Assembly: GCA_036821485.1 (NCBI GenBank)
Contig: DAISJM010000008.1
Location: 1-64,000, forward strand
DNA: 64,000 bases
From: DAISJM01 sp036821485
GTDB lineage: Bacteria > Verrucomicrobiota > Kiritimatiellia > CAIQIC01 > JAGNIJ01
Reading direction: 5' to 3'
Made by a program: the position numbers and the translations under genes. This document shows positions 9,122 through 17,634 of this stretch, one piece after another. The stretch's first letter is position 1, and every line of letters begins with the position of its first letter. The notes beneath the pieces are model-generated. The model made no database searches. It was not told the DNA's origin and saw only the letters and a program-made list of their open reading frames with translations.

Positions 9122-10087
9122 CTATTTCCCCTTGCCGCGATATCGCTCCACGTCGGCATCGACCATCATGCGGACGAGACTCGGGAAATCCACTTCGGGT
9201 TTCCAACCGAGATTCTTGAAGGCCTTGGTGGCGTCTCCGAGCAGGTGGTCCACCTCGGCCGGCCGCAGGAGCTGGGGATCGATGACCACGTGATCTTCCC
9301 AGTTGAGGCCAACATGGGAGAAGGACAATTCGAGGAACTCTTTGACCGAGTGACTGGTTCCGGTGGAGATGACGTAGTCCTCCGCCTTGTCCTGCTGCAG
9401 CATCATCCACATGGCGCGGACATAGTCGCCGGCGAAGCCCCAGTCGCGCTTGGCCTCGATGTTGCCCATGCGGAGTTCCTTGGCGAGGCCCACCTTGATT
9501 TGCGCCACGCCATCGGTGATCTTGCGCGTGACGAATTCCTTGCCGCGGCGCGGACTCTCGTGATTGAACAGGATGCCGGACAGGGCGAACAAACCATAGC
9601 TCTCGCGGTAATTGACGGTGATGTGGTGGCCATAGGCCTTGGCGACGCCGTAGGGGCTGCGCGGATGGAAAGGGGTCAGCTCGGTTTGCGGCACTTCGCG
9701 GACCATGCCGAACATCTCGCTGCTCGACGCCTGGTAGAAGCGTGCCTTGGGCGCCACGAGACGCATGGCCTCGAGAACGCGGGTGACGCCGATGGCGGTG
9801 AATTCACCGGTCAGCACCGGCTGGTTCCACGACGTCGGAACAAAGGACATGGCCGCAAGGTTGTATATCTCGTCCGGCTGGACGGCCTCCAGCATTTCGA
9901 TCAAGGAGAGCTGGTCCAGAAGATCGGCCTGAACGAACTTGATGCGGTCGCGGATGTGGCCTATGCGTTCGAACGCTTCCGTGCTGGAGCGCCGCACCAT
10001 GCCGTACACCTCGTAGCCCTTCTCCAGAAGGAACTCGGCGAGATAGGAGCCGTCCTGACCTGTAACACCGGTAATCAACGCTTTCAT
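9122..10087 (-). CDS. gmd: GDP-mannose 4,6-dehydratase
   Basis: Converts GDP-D-mannose to GDP-4-keto-6-deoxy-D-mannose. The 321 residues open with MKALITGVTGQDGSYLAEF (Rossmann GxxGxxG) and contain RRSSTEAFERI, QASSSEMFG, PYGVAKAYGHH (YxxxK) and LFNHESPRRGKEFVTRKI, all characteristic of GMD. Start ATG 10087 overlaps the stop of the upstream TIM-barrel gene as ATGA, implying coupled translation. Confidence 0.95.
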   Translation of the reverse strand: MKALITGVTGQDGSYLAEFLLEKGYEVYGMVRRSSTEAFERIGHIRDRIKFVQADLLDQLSLIEMLEAVQPDEIYNLAAMSFVPTSWNQPVLTGEFTAIGVTRVLEAMRLVAPKARFYQASSSEMFGMVREVPQTELTPFHPRSPYGVAKAYGHHITVNYRESYGLFALSGILFNHESPRRGKEFVTRKITDGVAQIKVGLAKELRMGNIEAKRDWGFAGDYVRAMWMMLQQDKAEDYVISTGTSHSVKEFLELSFSHVGLNWEDHVVIDPQLLRPAEVDHLLGDATKAFKNLGWKPEVDFPSLVRMMVDADVERYRGKGK

Positions 10088-11046
10088 AGCGAATACCCGT
10101 CCTTGCTCGTGTTCGTGGATTGTTCCGTCGCACGCGGTTCCCAAGCTTGGCGAAGAACCCTCAGCCCTTCAATGATATTTTCTTTGGGGGTTTGGGATGC
10201 CGGTTCGAATACGCGCAGGATATCGCGCGCGGCAAACCGGGCCAGCCGGGGAAAATCGACCTGTCCCTGTGGCGGCATAAGGTGGTCCAGGGCCGGTGCG
10301 GCGACGTCGTGGATGTGCATGCCTGCCAGGTAGGGCTGCAGTCTTTCCAGCCAGCGTTCCTGGCTGATAAATCCGAGATTCTGACGGATCTGAGCATGGC
10401 CGATGTCATGCCAGTACATGAGGTGCTGTGCCGCGAACTGCTTGCCCAGTGCTTCCATTTCGAATTCCGACGGCAGCGCTTCCCACGTGGGGAGCACCTC
10501 GAGGGCAATGCGGACGCCGGTCTCAGCCACGGCCGGGAGCAGGCGTTCCAGGCTTTGGGTCAGCAACTCCAGATGTTTGCGGGCTTTCTTCTCCCGGGTC
10601 ACCTGCAGCTTGAGCTTGGCTTTTTCGTAGGCGGGGGAGAACTGCTCGCCGCGTTCATACAGGGCGCACAAATCGGCGCTCATGCGATTCATTTCCACGT
10701 TGCCCGCGTGGACGACCACCACGCGCGCGCCGACTTCTGCGGCGAAGCGCGCGGTCTTCAGTGTGTGGTTGATGGCGCTTTCGCGGATGCGGTGATCGAG
10801 ATCGGCGAGGGTGAAAAGTTCGGGGTGTCCCCGGGGCGCGCCGATGGGCACGGGGCAGAAATTGTGAAGGCTATCGACCTTGACTGCATTCTGCGCGACA
10901 AGCTTCTTTACGCCGGGGACGAGATCGAGCCGGAGATCGTAACCAAGTTCCACATGGGTGAACCCCATCTCCAGAATCTCGGTCAGCATGGCCTCCCCGT
11001 CGGTGTGACGAGAGGCATTCCAACGTGTTGTCAGAGCAAAGATCAT
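10084..11046 (-). CDS. Sugar phosphate isomerase/epimerase-like TIM-barrel protein
   Basis: 320 residues of the xylose isomerase-like/AP-endonuclease-2 superfamily. Features are RWNASRHTDG near the start, VVVHAGNVEM, ALEVLPTWEALPSE and MYWHDIGHAQ, with metal-binding His/Glu/Asp residues, then MHIHD. The substrate is unknown. As the first gene of the gmd-rmd-flippase cluster it may act on a sugar precursor. ATG 11046 is chosen; the codon before it is TTG, in frame. Confidence 0.8.
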   Translation of the reverse strand: MIFALTTRWNASRHTDGEAMLTEILEMGFTHVELGYDLRLDLVPGVKKLVAQNAVKVDSLHNFCPVPIGAPRGHPELFTLADLDHRIRESAINHTLKTARFAAEVGARVVVVHAGNVEMNRMSADLCALYERGEQFSPAYEKAKLKLQVTREKKARKHLELLTQSLERLLPAVAETGVRIALEVLPTWEALPSEFEMEALGKQFAAQHLMYWHDIGHAQIRQNLGFISQERWLERLQPYLAGMHIHDVAAPALDHLMPPQGQVDFPRLARFAARDILRVFEPASQTPKENIIEGLRVLRQAWEPRATEQSTNTSKDGYSL

Positions 11047-11104
11047 CAACGACCATTAATCGGTTTCGTTGGGCCGGTCCCTTGTTGGGCGGGACTCCAA
11101 GACA

Positions 11105-11167
11105 CGAAACAGCCCGGTTCGCGTCGATGCACGCCGAGGCGGTCACCGTGCGGATCGGGCTGTTTCG
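11105..11167 (-). terminator. Long hairpin after rpsU, candidate terminator or processing element
   Basis: A perfect 12-bp inverted repeat (11105-11116 with 11156-11167) encloses 39 bases that hold a second, smaller inverted repeat (GCACG/CGTGC). It begins 11 bases past the rpsU stop. There is only a weak U-tract after the stem on the minus strand, so classic intrinsic termination is not certain. Confidence 0.5.
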
Positions 11168-11177
11168 ATAACTTGGG

Positions 11178-11357
11178 CTAGCCCTGCAGAGCGCGCAGAC
11201 GCGCACGTGCCGCCTTGCGACGACGTCTCTCGCTGGGTTTCTCGAAGTGCCGATGGGCGCGGATTTCCCGCATGATCCCTTCTTTATCAAGCTTCTTCTT
11301 GAGCCGACGGAGAGCCTTGTCGACGGATTCGCCTCTTCTTACCTTAACTTCAGCCAC
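11178..11357 (-). CDS. rpsU: 30S ribosomal protein S21
   Basis: A 59-residue basic protein read from GTG 11357: VAEVKVRRGESVDKALRRL, continuing through KKKLDKEGIMREIRAHRHFEKPS and a run of Arg/Lys/Ala. This is the normal length and sequence pattern of S21, a small-subunit protein acting in translation initiation. An in-frame TAA lies four codons upstream and fixes the start region; GGAAGGGAGAG lies upstream as ribosome binding site. It stands between ugd and the gmd cluster on the same strand. Confidence 0.95.
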   Translation of the reverse strand: MAEVKVRRGESVDKALRRLKKKLDKEGIMREIRAHRHFEKPSERRRRKAARARLRALQG

Positions 11358-11470
11358 GGTTAATTACTCACTCTCCCTTCCTGTAGAGCCCCTGGAAGAC
11401 CGCAGAGCGGTTCGGGGGAACACAAACTATTCAAACAGCACCGGCTTGTCACGTAGAAAACACCCCGGAA

Positions 11471-12772
11471 TTATTCCCGGCCGATGCAGTGATAGGTGAA
11501 CCCGGCATCGCGCATCTTCTTGGGATCGAAGGTGTTACGACCATCAATGATGACCGGGCACTTCATGACGCTCTTCAGTTTCTTGAGGTCAAGGTTTACG
11601 ACGTCAGGCCATTCCGTAAGGATCAGCAGCAGGTCGGCGTCCTTGGCGCACTCAAGCGGGTCGGCATAGTAGTCCAGTTTTGGGTGTATTTCCTGGAACT
11701 TCTCCTGGGCAATCGGGTCCCAGAGTTTGAGGTGCGCCTTCTGTTCAAGGAGCTGCGACACAAAGTAGAGGGACGGAGCCTCGCGGATGTCGTCCGTGCC
11801 CGGCTTGAAGGCCAGGCCCAGGATGGAAACCACCTTGTCCTGGACGACCCACAACTCATGCTGGACCTTCTGCATGACGTGTTCGCGCTGGGAGTGGTTG
11901 ATCCGTTGCACTTCCTTGAGCAGCTCGAAGTCATAGCCAAGCTGGTCGGCAAGATGAACAAAGGCATCCACGTCCTTCGGGAAGCACGAGCCGCCGAAGC
12001 CGACTCCGGCCTTCAGAAAGCGGGGGCCAATGCGCTTGTCCAACCCCATGCCGTGTGCGACCTGTTCCACGTCGGCACCTGCGAGCTCGCACACGCGGCT
12101 GACGGCGTTGATGTACGATATCTTTATGGCGAGGAACGAGTTCGAAGCGTGCTTGGTCAGCTCCGCGCTGGCGATATTCATCTCAAGCAACTTGGCCCCC
12201 TTGCGCGTGAGGGGCTCATACACCTCTCGAAGAAGCTTTGCCGCACGTTCGCTCTCGATGCCGACGACAATGCGGTCGGGATCCATCGCGTCTTCGATGG
12301 CCGAACCCTCGCGTAGAAACTCAGGGTTCGAGGCGACATCGAACGGCACATCGGCGCGGGAGTACTTGGCAACCGTCCGCTTGAGCTGCTCGGCGGTATT
12401 CACCGGCACGGTGCTCTTCTCGACCAGGAGGCGATAGGACGTCATGTGTTCGGCGACCTTGCGGCCGACCTGTTCGACATAGGAGAGGTTGGCCTGACCC
12501 TTGTAGCCGGGCGGCGTGCCGACCGCGATGAAGATTACCTCGGCAAAATCGGTGCCCTCGGCAATGGAAGATGTGAAGCGGAGGCGACCGGCAGTGACGT
12601 TGCGGGCGACCATTTCCTCGAGGCCGGGTTCGTAGATCGGCAGCTTGTTGGCCTTCAGCATCTTGATCTTGCGCTCGTCGTTGTCGACGCAGAGCACCTC
12701 ATGGCCGAGATCTGCAAAACAGGTGCCGCTTACCAGACCGACATAGCCCGTACCTACAATAGTAATCTTCAT
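11471..12772 (-). CDS. ugd: UDP-glucose 6-dehydrogenase
   Basis: Oxidises UDP-glucose to UDP-glucuronate with two NAD+. The 433 residues contain the dinucleotide loop GTGYVGLVSG, VGTPPG, EKSTVPV, the catalytic Cys263 in GFGGSCFPKD, and a C-terminal UDP-binding domain with LGLAFKPGTDDIREAPS. Start ATG 12772 has GAGGAAACCGA upstream. A good promoter candidate is found 46-74 bases upstream. It supplies precursor for acidic polysaccharides. Confidence 0.97.
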   Translation of the reverse strand: MKITIVGTGYVGLVSGTCFADLGHEVLCVDNDERKIKMLKANKLPIYEPGLEEMVARNVTAGRLRFTSSIAEGTDFAEVIFIAVGTPPGYKGQANLSYVEQVGRKVAEHMTSYRLLVEKSTVPVNTAEQLKRTVAKYSRADVPFDVASNPEFLREGSAIEDAMDPDRIVVGIESERAAKLLREVYEPLTRKGAKLLEMNIASAELTKHASNSFLAIKISYINAVSRVCELAGADVEQVAHGMGLDKRIGPRFLKAGVGFGGSCFPKDVDAFVHLADQLGYDFELLKEVQRINHSQREHVMQKVQHELWVVQDKVVSILGLAFKPGTDDIREAPSLYFVSQLLEQKAHLKLWDPIAQEKFQEIHPKLDYYADPLECAKDADLLLILTEWPDVVNLDLKKLKSVMKCPVIIDGRNTFDPKKMRDAGFTYHCIGRE

Positions 12773-12817
12773 TCGGTTTCCTCGCCTTCGCATCTACGTA
12801 CTGCACGAAACCTTGGC

Positions 12818-12846
12818 ATCCTAGACGGCCGGCGGGCAGAAATCAA
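12818..12846 (-). promoter_or_regulatory. Sigma-70-type promoter for ugd
   Basis: On the minus strand TTGATT (12841-12846), a 17-base spacer and TAGGAT (12818-12823) precede ugd, giving a predicted leader of about 40 bases. Confidence 0.55.
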
Positions 12847-12899
12847 CCCGGGGAATGGGGTTGGTCAGGAGGCACGGCGTCTGGTAGAAAGGCCGGAAG

Positions 12900-13781
12900 A
12901 TGATGAAGAAATGTGTTGTTACCGGGGCCAGCGGGTTTCTTGGGGCCGACATGGTGAAGCGGCTCTCCGCCGACTTCGAAGTCATCGGACTGGGGCACAG
13001 GCACGCAGGCGTGGGGCACCGCGTCGTGGACCTGCGCATCCGGGACGAGTTTCGGAGGGTGTTGGAGGAAATTGCGCCTGACGTGGTGGTACATGGGGCG
13101 GCGTTCCGGGATCCCGATTTCTGTGAGGACCATCCGGACCAAGTGCGCCCGCTCAACGTGGGTGCTGTGGAGACGCTCGTCGAAACGTTGCCTGCGGGGG
13201 CCAAGCTGGTACTGATCAGCTCGGACTATGTTTTCGACGGCAAGAATCCACCCTATGCTGAAGATGCACGGCGTTGCCCGGTGAATGAATACGGTCGCCT
13301 GAAGGTCGAGGCGGAGGACGTGGTGGCGCGGCGGCCGGGATCCATCATCGTGCGCACCCCGCTGATGGTCGGTGCGGAACAGCATGTTTCTGCCCCGGGG
13401 TTTATCGGCCAGACTATCGAGGTCCTGAGGGCGCGACAGCCGGCCGAGTTGGACAATGTCTTGATTCGCTTTCCGACGTGGACGTGGGATGTGGCGTGTG
13501 CGGTGGCCTTCCTGCTGGAGCGGCGGGGGGAGGGGGTATTCCACGTGAGCGGGCCTACGGGGGCGACGCGCTATGAATTGACGCTGCAGGCGGCGGCGGT
13601 GCTGGGGGTTCCCACGGACCACCTGACGCCCTCAACCCGGGTGGTGCTCCGCAGGGCGGCCCGGCCGGACAACTCCCAACTGGCCCCTTACAGACTCAAA
13701 GGCATGGGGTATGCTCAGTTTACTGAATTCCGTGCTGTGGTGGAGAAAGTCCTTCCTTTCTTTGGTCCGGCCGGCAATTAG
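12900..13781 (+). CDS. RmlD-like sugar-nucleotide reductase (SDR)
   Basis: 293 residues, extended SDR of the RmlD_sub_bind type. It starts KKCVVTGASGFLGADMV and contains DVVVHGAAFRDPDFCE, LISSDYVFDG, the YxxxK motif in NEYGRLK, and VRTPLMVG. Relatives reduce dTDP-4-keto-rhamnose or form the beta subunit of methionine adenosyltransferase; no rmlA-C neighbours are present, so the substrate is open. The start could be ATG 12900 or 12903; GGAAG precedes. Confidence 0.78.
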   Translation: MMKKCVVTGASGFLGADMVKRLSADFEVIGLGHRHAGVGHRVVDLRIRDEFRRVLEEIAPDVVVHGAAFRDPDFCEDHPDQVRPLNVGAVETLVETLPAGAKLVLISSDYVFDGKNPPYAEDARRCPVNEYGRLKVEAEDVVARRPGSIIVRTPLMVGAEQHVSAPGFIGQTIEVLRARQPAELDNVLIRFPTWTWDVACAVAFLLERRGEGVFHVSGPTGATRYELTLQAAAVLGVPTDHLTPSTRVVLRRAARPDNSQLAPYRLKGMGYAQFTEFRAVVEKVLPFFGPAGN

Positions 13782-13937
13782 GGCTGGTTTCTGCGGTATT
13801 TCGCGGTGCCGATGATGTGATCGGCAAACGGACGAAGTTTCGGCTTGATCTATGAACGCCAAAACATAAGTTAAGAGGCCCATTAGCTAAAACGCTTAAG
13901 CAATTTTTCGTCGAATGAATGAAGGAGTAAGCTGATT

Positions 13938-16097
13938 ATGGACCCGACCCCGACAACTGACATGCACGTGCCGGAGGAAGTCTCCCGTCTTTGGGACCTT
14001 GCCTACAATACATGGTGGTCATGGACACCGCGGGCCCGCTCGCTGTTTTCATCCGTGGATAAACCGCTCTGGTCGCTCTACCGCAACCCTGTCCAGTTGC
14101 TGCTGAACATTCCCCGCTACCGCTGGGCGAGCCTGATCAATGACGGTGGCTCGTTCATGTCGGAATACCGGCGGGTGATTCGCGATTTCGACCGCTATCT
14201 CGACCCCGAGGCCGACACGATTTTCAAGAAGATGGCCCCCGATTACCGTGGCGGTCCCGTGGCCTACTTCAGCACGGAGTTTGGCCTTCACGAGAGCATC
14301 GGCATCTACGCCGGCGGTCTCGGTGTCTTGTCGGGTGATCACGCCAAGGCGGCGAGCGACATGGGCCTCCCGTTCGTCGGCGTTGGCCTCCTGTACCGGA
14401 ACGGCTACTTCCGCCAGAACATCGATCCGGACGGCCGGCAGCATCACATCTTCAACGAATTCGATTTCAGCCGTCTGCCGTTGCGGCCGCTGCACACGTC
14501 CACGGGGCGGGACCTGGTCATTTCCGTGGAGTTCCCGGGCCGGACGGTCTGGGCCCGCGTCTGGCAGCTAACGGTCGGTCGTGTGAAGCTTTACCTGCTG
14601 GATACGGACATCCCGGAGAACGACGAAGCGGATCGTCCCATCACCTCGCAGCTTTATGTGCGCGGGCGCGAAATGCGGTTTTGCCAGGAGTTTCTGCTGG
14701 GCGTCGGTGGTGTTCGAGCGCTGCGCGAACTTCGCATTCAGCCCGCGTGCTGGCACATGAACGAAGGTCACTCGGTCTTCCTCGTGGTTGAGCGCCTGCG
14801 TGAACTCATGCGGGATGGACTGACGTGGAAGGATGCGGTGGAGGCAGTTCGGGCCAATACGGTTTTCACGACGCACACGCCGGTCCCGGCGGGCAACGAG
14901 ACGTTCGACTTCGGCCTTGTGGAAAAACATATCGCCGGCTTTGCAAAGACGATGGGTGTGGACGTGGGGCATATCCTCGAGTTGGGCAAGTCCTACCCGG
15001 ACGGCGGCGGCCAGCCGTTCAACCTGACCGCGATTGCGCTTCGACTCAGCAGCTATGCGAACGGCGTCAGCAAGCTTCATGGCGACGTGTCGAACGACAT
15101 GTGGCGGCACCTCTATCCCGGCCAGAATCAACCGATCAAGTCCATTACCAACGGCGTACACGTGGCGACCTGGCTTGGGCACGATATCCGCACATTGTTT
15201 GAAGAGCGGATCGGCGCCGATTGGCAGGAACAGAGCACGAACAAGGAGTATTGGAAGGCGGCGCAGAATCTCAGCGACGAGGAGTTGTGGGATGCGCACA
15301 CGAGCCAAAAGGACCGCCTGATTCGCTTGGTCCGTCACCGCCTGGTTGAGCAGTTCGCGCGCCACGGCAAGAGTCCGGATGAGATGCGCGAGGTCGCGCA
15401 CATGCTCGATCCCAACATCCTGACCATCGGCTTTGCACGGCGTTTCGCGACCTACAAGCGCGCGGGCCTGATCTTCCAGGACTACAACCGTCTACGGGCG
15501 ATCATCACGAATCCGGAGCATCCGGTGCAGATCATCTTCTCCGGCAAGGCGCATCCCGCCGATCAGCCGGGGCAGGATCTGGTTCGGCATATCGTCAACA
15601 TCGCGTTCCACTCGGAACTGCGCGGTCGCATATTCTTCGTTGAGGACTATGACATCCGGATTGCGCGGCATCTCGTGCAGGGCGTCGAGGTCTGGCTGAA
15701 TACGCCGCGCCGTCCGCGGGAAGCCAGCGGCACGAGCGGCATGAAGGCGGCGATGAATGGTGCCCTGAATCTCAGCATCTCCGACGGCTGGTGGCCCGAG
15801 GCCTGCAATGGCAAGAACGGGTGGATCATCAATGACGGTCGTCAGTTCGACAACGAGGAGATGCAGGACTACAGCGACGTCGGGTCGTTCTACGAGATCC
15901 TCGAGCGCCAGGTGATTCCGGCGTACTACGGGAACCGCAAGAAGAACGTGCCGGTGGATTGGATCGCGATGATGAAGGAAAGCATCGCGACCATTCTTCC
16001 CGCGTTCAGCGCCGTGCGCATGCTTGAGGAATACACCCGCGAGGCATATCTTCCGGCTGCCGAGCGTGGCGCGGCCATAGCGCGTCCCCGTCACTGA
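13938..16097 (+). CDS. glgP: Alpha-glucan (glycogen) phosphorylase, TIGR02094 type
   Basis: 719 residues. The first ~110 (LWDLAYNTWWSWTPRARSLF) are the DUF3417 domain that precedes the catalytic region in this subfamily. The GT35 core shows AYFSTEFGLHESIGIYAGGLG, HMNEGHSVF, THTPVPAGNE, FARRFATYKRA and the pyridoxal-phosphate lysine motif GTSGMKAAMNG. It releases glucose 1-phosphate from glycogen or maltodextrin. GAAGGAG lies upstream of ATG 13938. A strong hairpin follows the stop. Confidence 0.96.
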   Translation: MDPTPTTDMHVPEEVSRLWDLAYNTWWSWTPRARSLFSSVDKPLWSLYRNPVQLLLNIPRYRWASLINDGGSFMSEYRRVIRDFDRYLDPEADTIFKKMAPDYRGGPVAYFSTEFGLHESIGIYAGGLGVLSGDHAKAASDMGLPFVGVGLLYRNGYFRQNIDPDGRQHHIFNEFDFSRLPLRPLHTSTGRDLVISVEFPGRTVWARVWQLTVGRVKLYLLDTDIPENDEADRPITSQLYVRGREMRFCQEFLLGVGGVRALRELRIQPACWHMNEGHSVFLVVERLRELMRDGLTWKDAVEAVRANTVFTTHTPVPAGNETFDFGLVEKHIAGFAKTMGVDVGHILELGKSYPDGGGQPFNLTAIALRLSSYANGVSKLHGDVSNDMWRHLYPGQNQPIKSITNGVHVATWLGHDIRTLFEERIGADWQEQSTNKEYWKAAQNLSDEELWDAHTSQKDRLIRLVRHRLVEQFARHGKSPDEMREVAHMLDPNILTIGFARRFATYKRAGLIFQDYNRLRAIITNPEHPVQIIFSGKAHPADQPGQDLVRHIVNIAFHSELRGRIFFVEDYDIRIARHLVQGVEVWLNTPRRPREASGTSGMKAAMNGALNLSISDGWWPEACNGKNGWIINDGRQFDNEEMQDYSDVGSFYEILERQVIPAYYGNRKKNVPVDWIAMMKESIATILPAFSAVRMLEEYTREAYLPAAERGAAIARPRH

Positions 16098-16116
16098 TCT
16101 GTCGGGACTTTCGAAT

Positions 16117-16152
16117 CCTGCAGCCGGCGAGGTTCAGATCGCCGGCTGCAGG
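16117..16152. terminator. Hairpin between convergent glgP and DUF2752 genes
   Basis: A perfect 14-bp stem (16117-16130 with 16139-16152) and an 8-base loop lie between the converging genes and overlap the last codons of the minus-strand gene. Neither side has a U-tract, so bidirectional termination is a suggestion. Confidence 0.5.
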
Positions 16153-16559
16153 AGGAGATAAACCCAGTTGGCAAGCACCAGCGCAATCGCTGTGCCGATC
16201 ACCACTCTCCAAGCCGAACGCGAGAGGTTCTCCACGCGCACTCTCGGAAGCCGGAACAGCACGACGAGCCATGCGTAGATGGTGTAAAGCGCGCCGGCTG
16301 TCACGAGCGTTGTGGCGAGGGGTTGGAACGCGAAAGCCTGCAGCCAGTGACCCTGCAGCAGCACCTGCGCGGCGCGGAACGATCCACAGGCAGGACAGGG
16401 GATGCCGGTCGTTCGGTGGAAGGCGCAATAGATGCCCCGCTCGGCACCGAATGTGACCACAAGGAGGAAGGCGACAGCGAGCAGGGGGATGAACAGAACG
16501 CCCCAGACCAATTCATGGTCGAGTTCGCCCTTCGTCAGCTTTCTGAACGACAGGTTCAA
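16134..16559 (-). CDS. DUF2752 membrane protein
   Basis: 141 residues with about three hydrophobic helices. The motif CAFHRTTGIPCPACGSFRAA, followed by a hydrophobic AFAFQPLA stretch, is the DUF2752 signature; the family has no assigned function. The two closely spaced cysteines (CPAC) could bind metal or be redox active, which is speculation. The stop lies inside the hairpin shared with glgP. Confidence 0.85.
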   Translation of the reverse strand: MNLSFRKLTKGELDHELVWGVLFIPLLAVAFLLVVTFGAERGIYCAFHRTTGIPCPACGSFRAAQVLLQGHWLQAFAFQPLATTLVTAGALYTIYAWLVVLFRLPRVRVENLSRSAWRVVIGTAIALVLANWVYLLLQPAI

Positions 16560-16577
16560 ACGCGCTCCTGCAAGAAG

Positions 16578-16605
16578 AAGGGCAACCGCCTGAGCGGTTG
16601 CCCTT
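16578..16605 (-). terminator. Intrinsic terminator of the DUF4870-like gene
   Basis: A perfect 12-bp stem (16578-16589 with 16594-16605) with a four-base loop is followed on the minus strand by CTTCTTCTT, just past the stop at 16629. Confidence 0.7.
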
Positions 16606-16628
16606 TCGTGAACATCCGTTGAGAAGGA

Positions 16629-17015
16629 TCAGACCTTCTTCAGGCCCTTGAACCATTCATCAGCGTACTTGCCGATGAGCGGGAGGGGTTTCTGCTCGCC
16701 CTTGATGGCATTGGCAAGCCCCATGATGTCGAGCACCAGGAGGAATATCCACCCGGCCATCAGGATGATGACTCCAACGCACACCACCATCAGGATGGAA
16801 CCGATGACCGACACGACGACGCCCGCGAGCCACAGCAACAGACATTGCTTGGCGTGATACAGCGAGTACTCGTTGTTCCGCGTAATCAGCGGGATGAGAA
16901 AGAACGGCAGGCCGACGAGCCCAAGCGCGTACGACAGGATGGCGAACGTCTTACCTTCTTCCACTTCCTTGGATACGGGGGCGGGTGTCGGAGGAACTTG
17001 ATTAGTGTCATTCAT
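16629..17015 (-). CDS. DUF4870/Tic20-like small membrane protein
   Basis: 128 residues: a Pro-rich polar N-terminus (VPPTPAPVSKEVEEGKTFAILSY), then three hydrophobic segments with GLPFFLIPLITRNNEYSLYHAKQ between them, and a C-terminal ANAIKGEQKPLPLIGK. The HAKQ plus KGE..PLP pattern fits the DUF4870 family, whose function is unknown. ATG 17015 follows a ribosome binding site (GAAAGGGGTC). It is a single gene with its own terminator. Confidence 0.82.
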   Translation of the reverse strand: MNDTNQVPPTPAPVSKEVEEGKTFAILSYALGLVGLPFFLIPLITRNNEYSLYHAKQCLLLWLAGVVVSVIGSILMVVCVGVIILMAGWIFLLVLDIMGLANAIKGEQKPLPLIGKYADEWFKGLKKV

Positions 17016-17097
17016 GTTGACCCCTTTCTGGATTGCTCCATTTCTGCCCATGAATATGGATCAAAAAGTCCGGCGCTCAAGCAAAAAACCGCGGGGC

Positions 17098-17133
17098 AAA
17101 AAAAGCCGGCCAAGCTTTGGGGCTTGGCCGGCT
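17098..17133 (-). terminator. Strong intrinsic terminator of the DUF2934 gene
   Basis: A perfect 12-bp stem (17104-17115 with 17122-17133) has a six-base loop and is followed on the minus strand by seven consecutive T (17104-17098). Confidence 0.9.
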
Positions 17134-17154
17134 CAATCATATAACCTGGAAGGC

Positions 17155-17478
17155 TTACTTCTTGCCCTTGGCGAGAATGGCGTCGACTTCCTTCTCGGCA
17201 GCGACCCAGTTAGCCTGCGGGTCGACCTGGAAGCCGTGCTTTTCAGCGCGGAAATAGGCAGCCTGTTCGATCATCTTGAACCGCTCTTCAGCGGACACGG
17301 TTTTAACCGGGGCTGACTTGGCGGGAGCGGCCTTGGCGACCGGCGCCTTCTTCTTCGCTGCGACGGGGGCGCGCTTCTGAGCGGGGGCTGCTGCGGCTGC
17401 AGCAACTGCGCTTGCGGTCAACGTCGTCTTGCCTTTGGGTGCCTTCTTGGCCGTAGTTTTCTTTTTGAACATATCCAT
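17155..17478 (-). CDS. Lys/Ala-rich tail fused to a DUF2934 domain
   Basis: 107 residues. The first ~60 are almost only Lys, Ala, Pro and Val (KKKTTAKKAPKG and similar), like histone H1-type bacterial proteins. The last ~45 (RFKMIEQAAYFRAEKHGF then NWVAAEKEVDAIL) are a DUF2934 domain. DNA or RNA binding by the basic tail is an inference. ATG 17478 has an excellent ribosome binding site (GGAGGG) and the gene ends in a very strong terminator, suggesting high expression. Confidence 0.82.
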   Translation of the reverse strand: MDMFKKKTTAKKAPKGKTTLTASAVAAAAAAPAQKRAPVAAKKKAPVAKAAPAKSAPVKTVSAEERFKMIEQAAYFRAEKHGFQVDPQANWVAAEKEVDAILAKGKK

Positions 17479-17634
17479 TGTATTTCCCTCCTGTTTTCCC
17501 AGTAATCTGGCAGGCCGCACTCTACACGCACATAGGGGCAAAGCAAGAGATAATATAGGGAAATTTTGTCGCATTTTCGTAAAACTCTGTTGAATATCTA
17601 GTTGCGCATTTTCTGATGTTTTGGGAGGGCCGGC

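Noticed and set aside
10198..10215. GGTTCGAAT-like tRNA T-arm match
   Set aside because: It lies inside the TIM-barrel epimerase gene with no acceptor stem or anticodon arm around it.
8735..10333. 532-codon plus-strand frame across gmd and rmd
   Set aside because: It crosses two real genes and an operon junction in the opposite direction and shows no domain.
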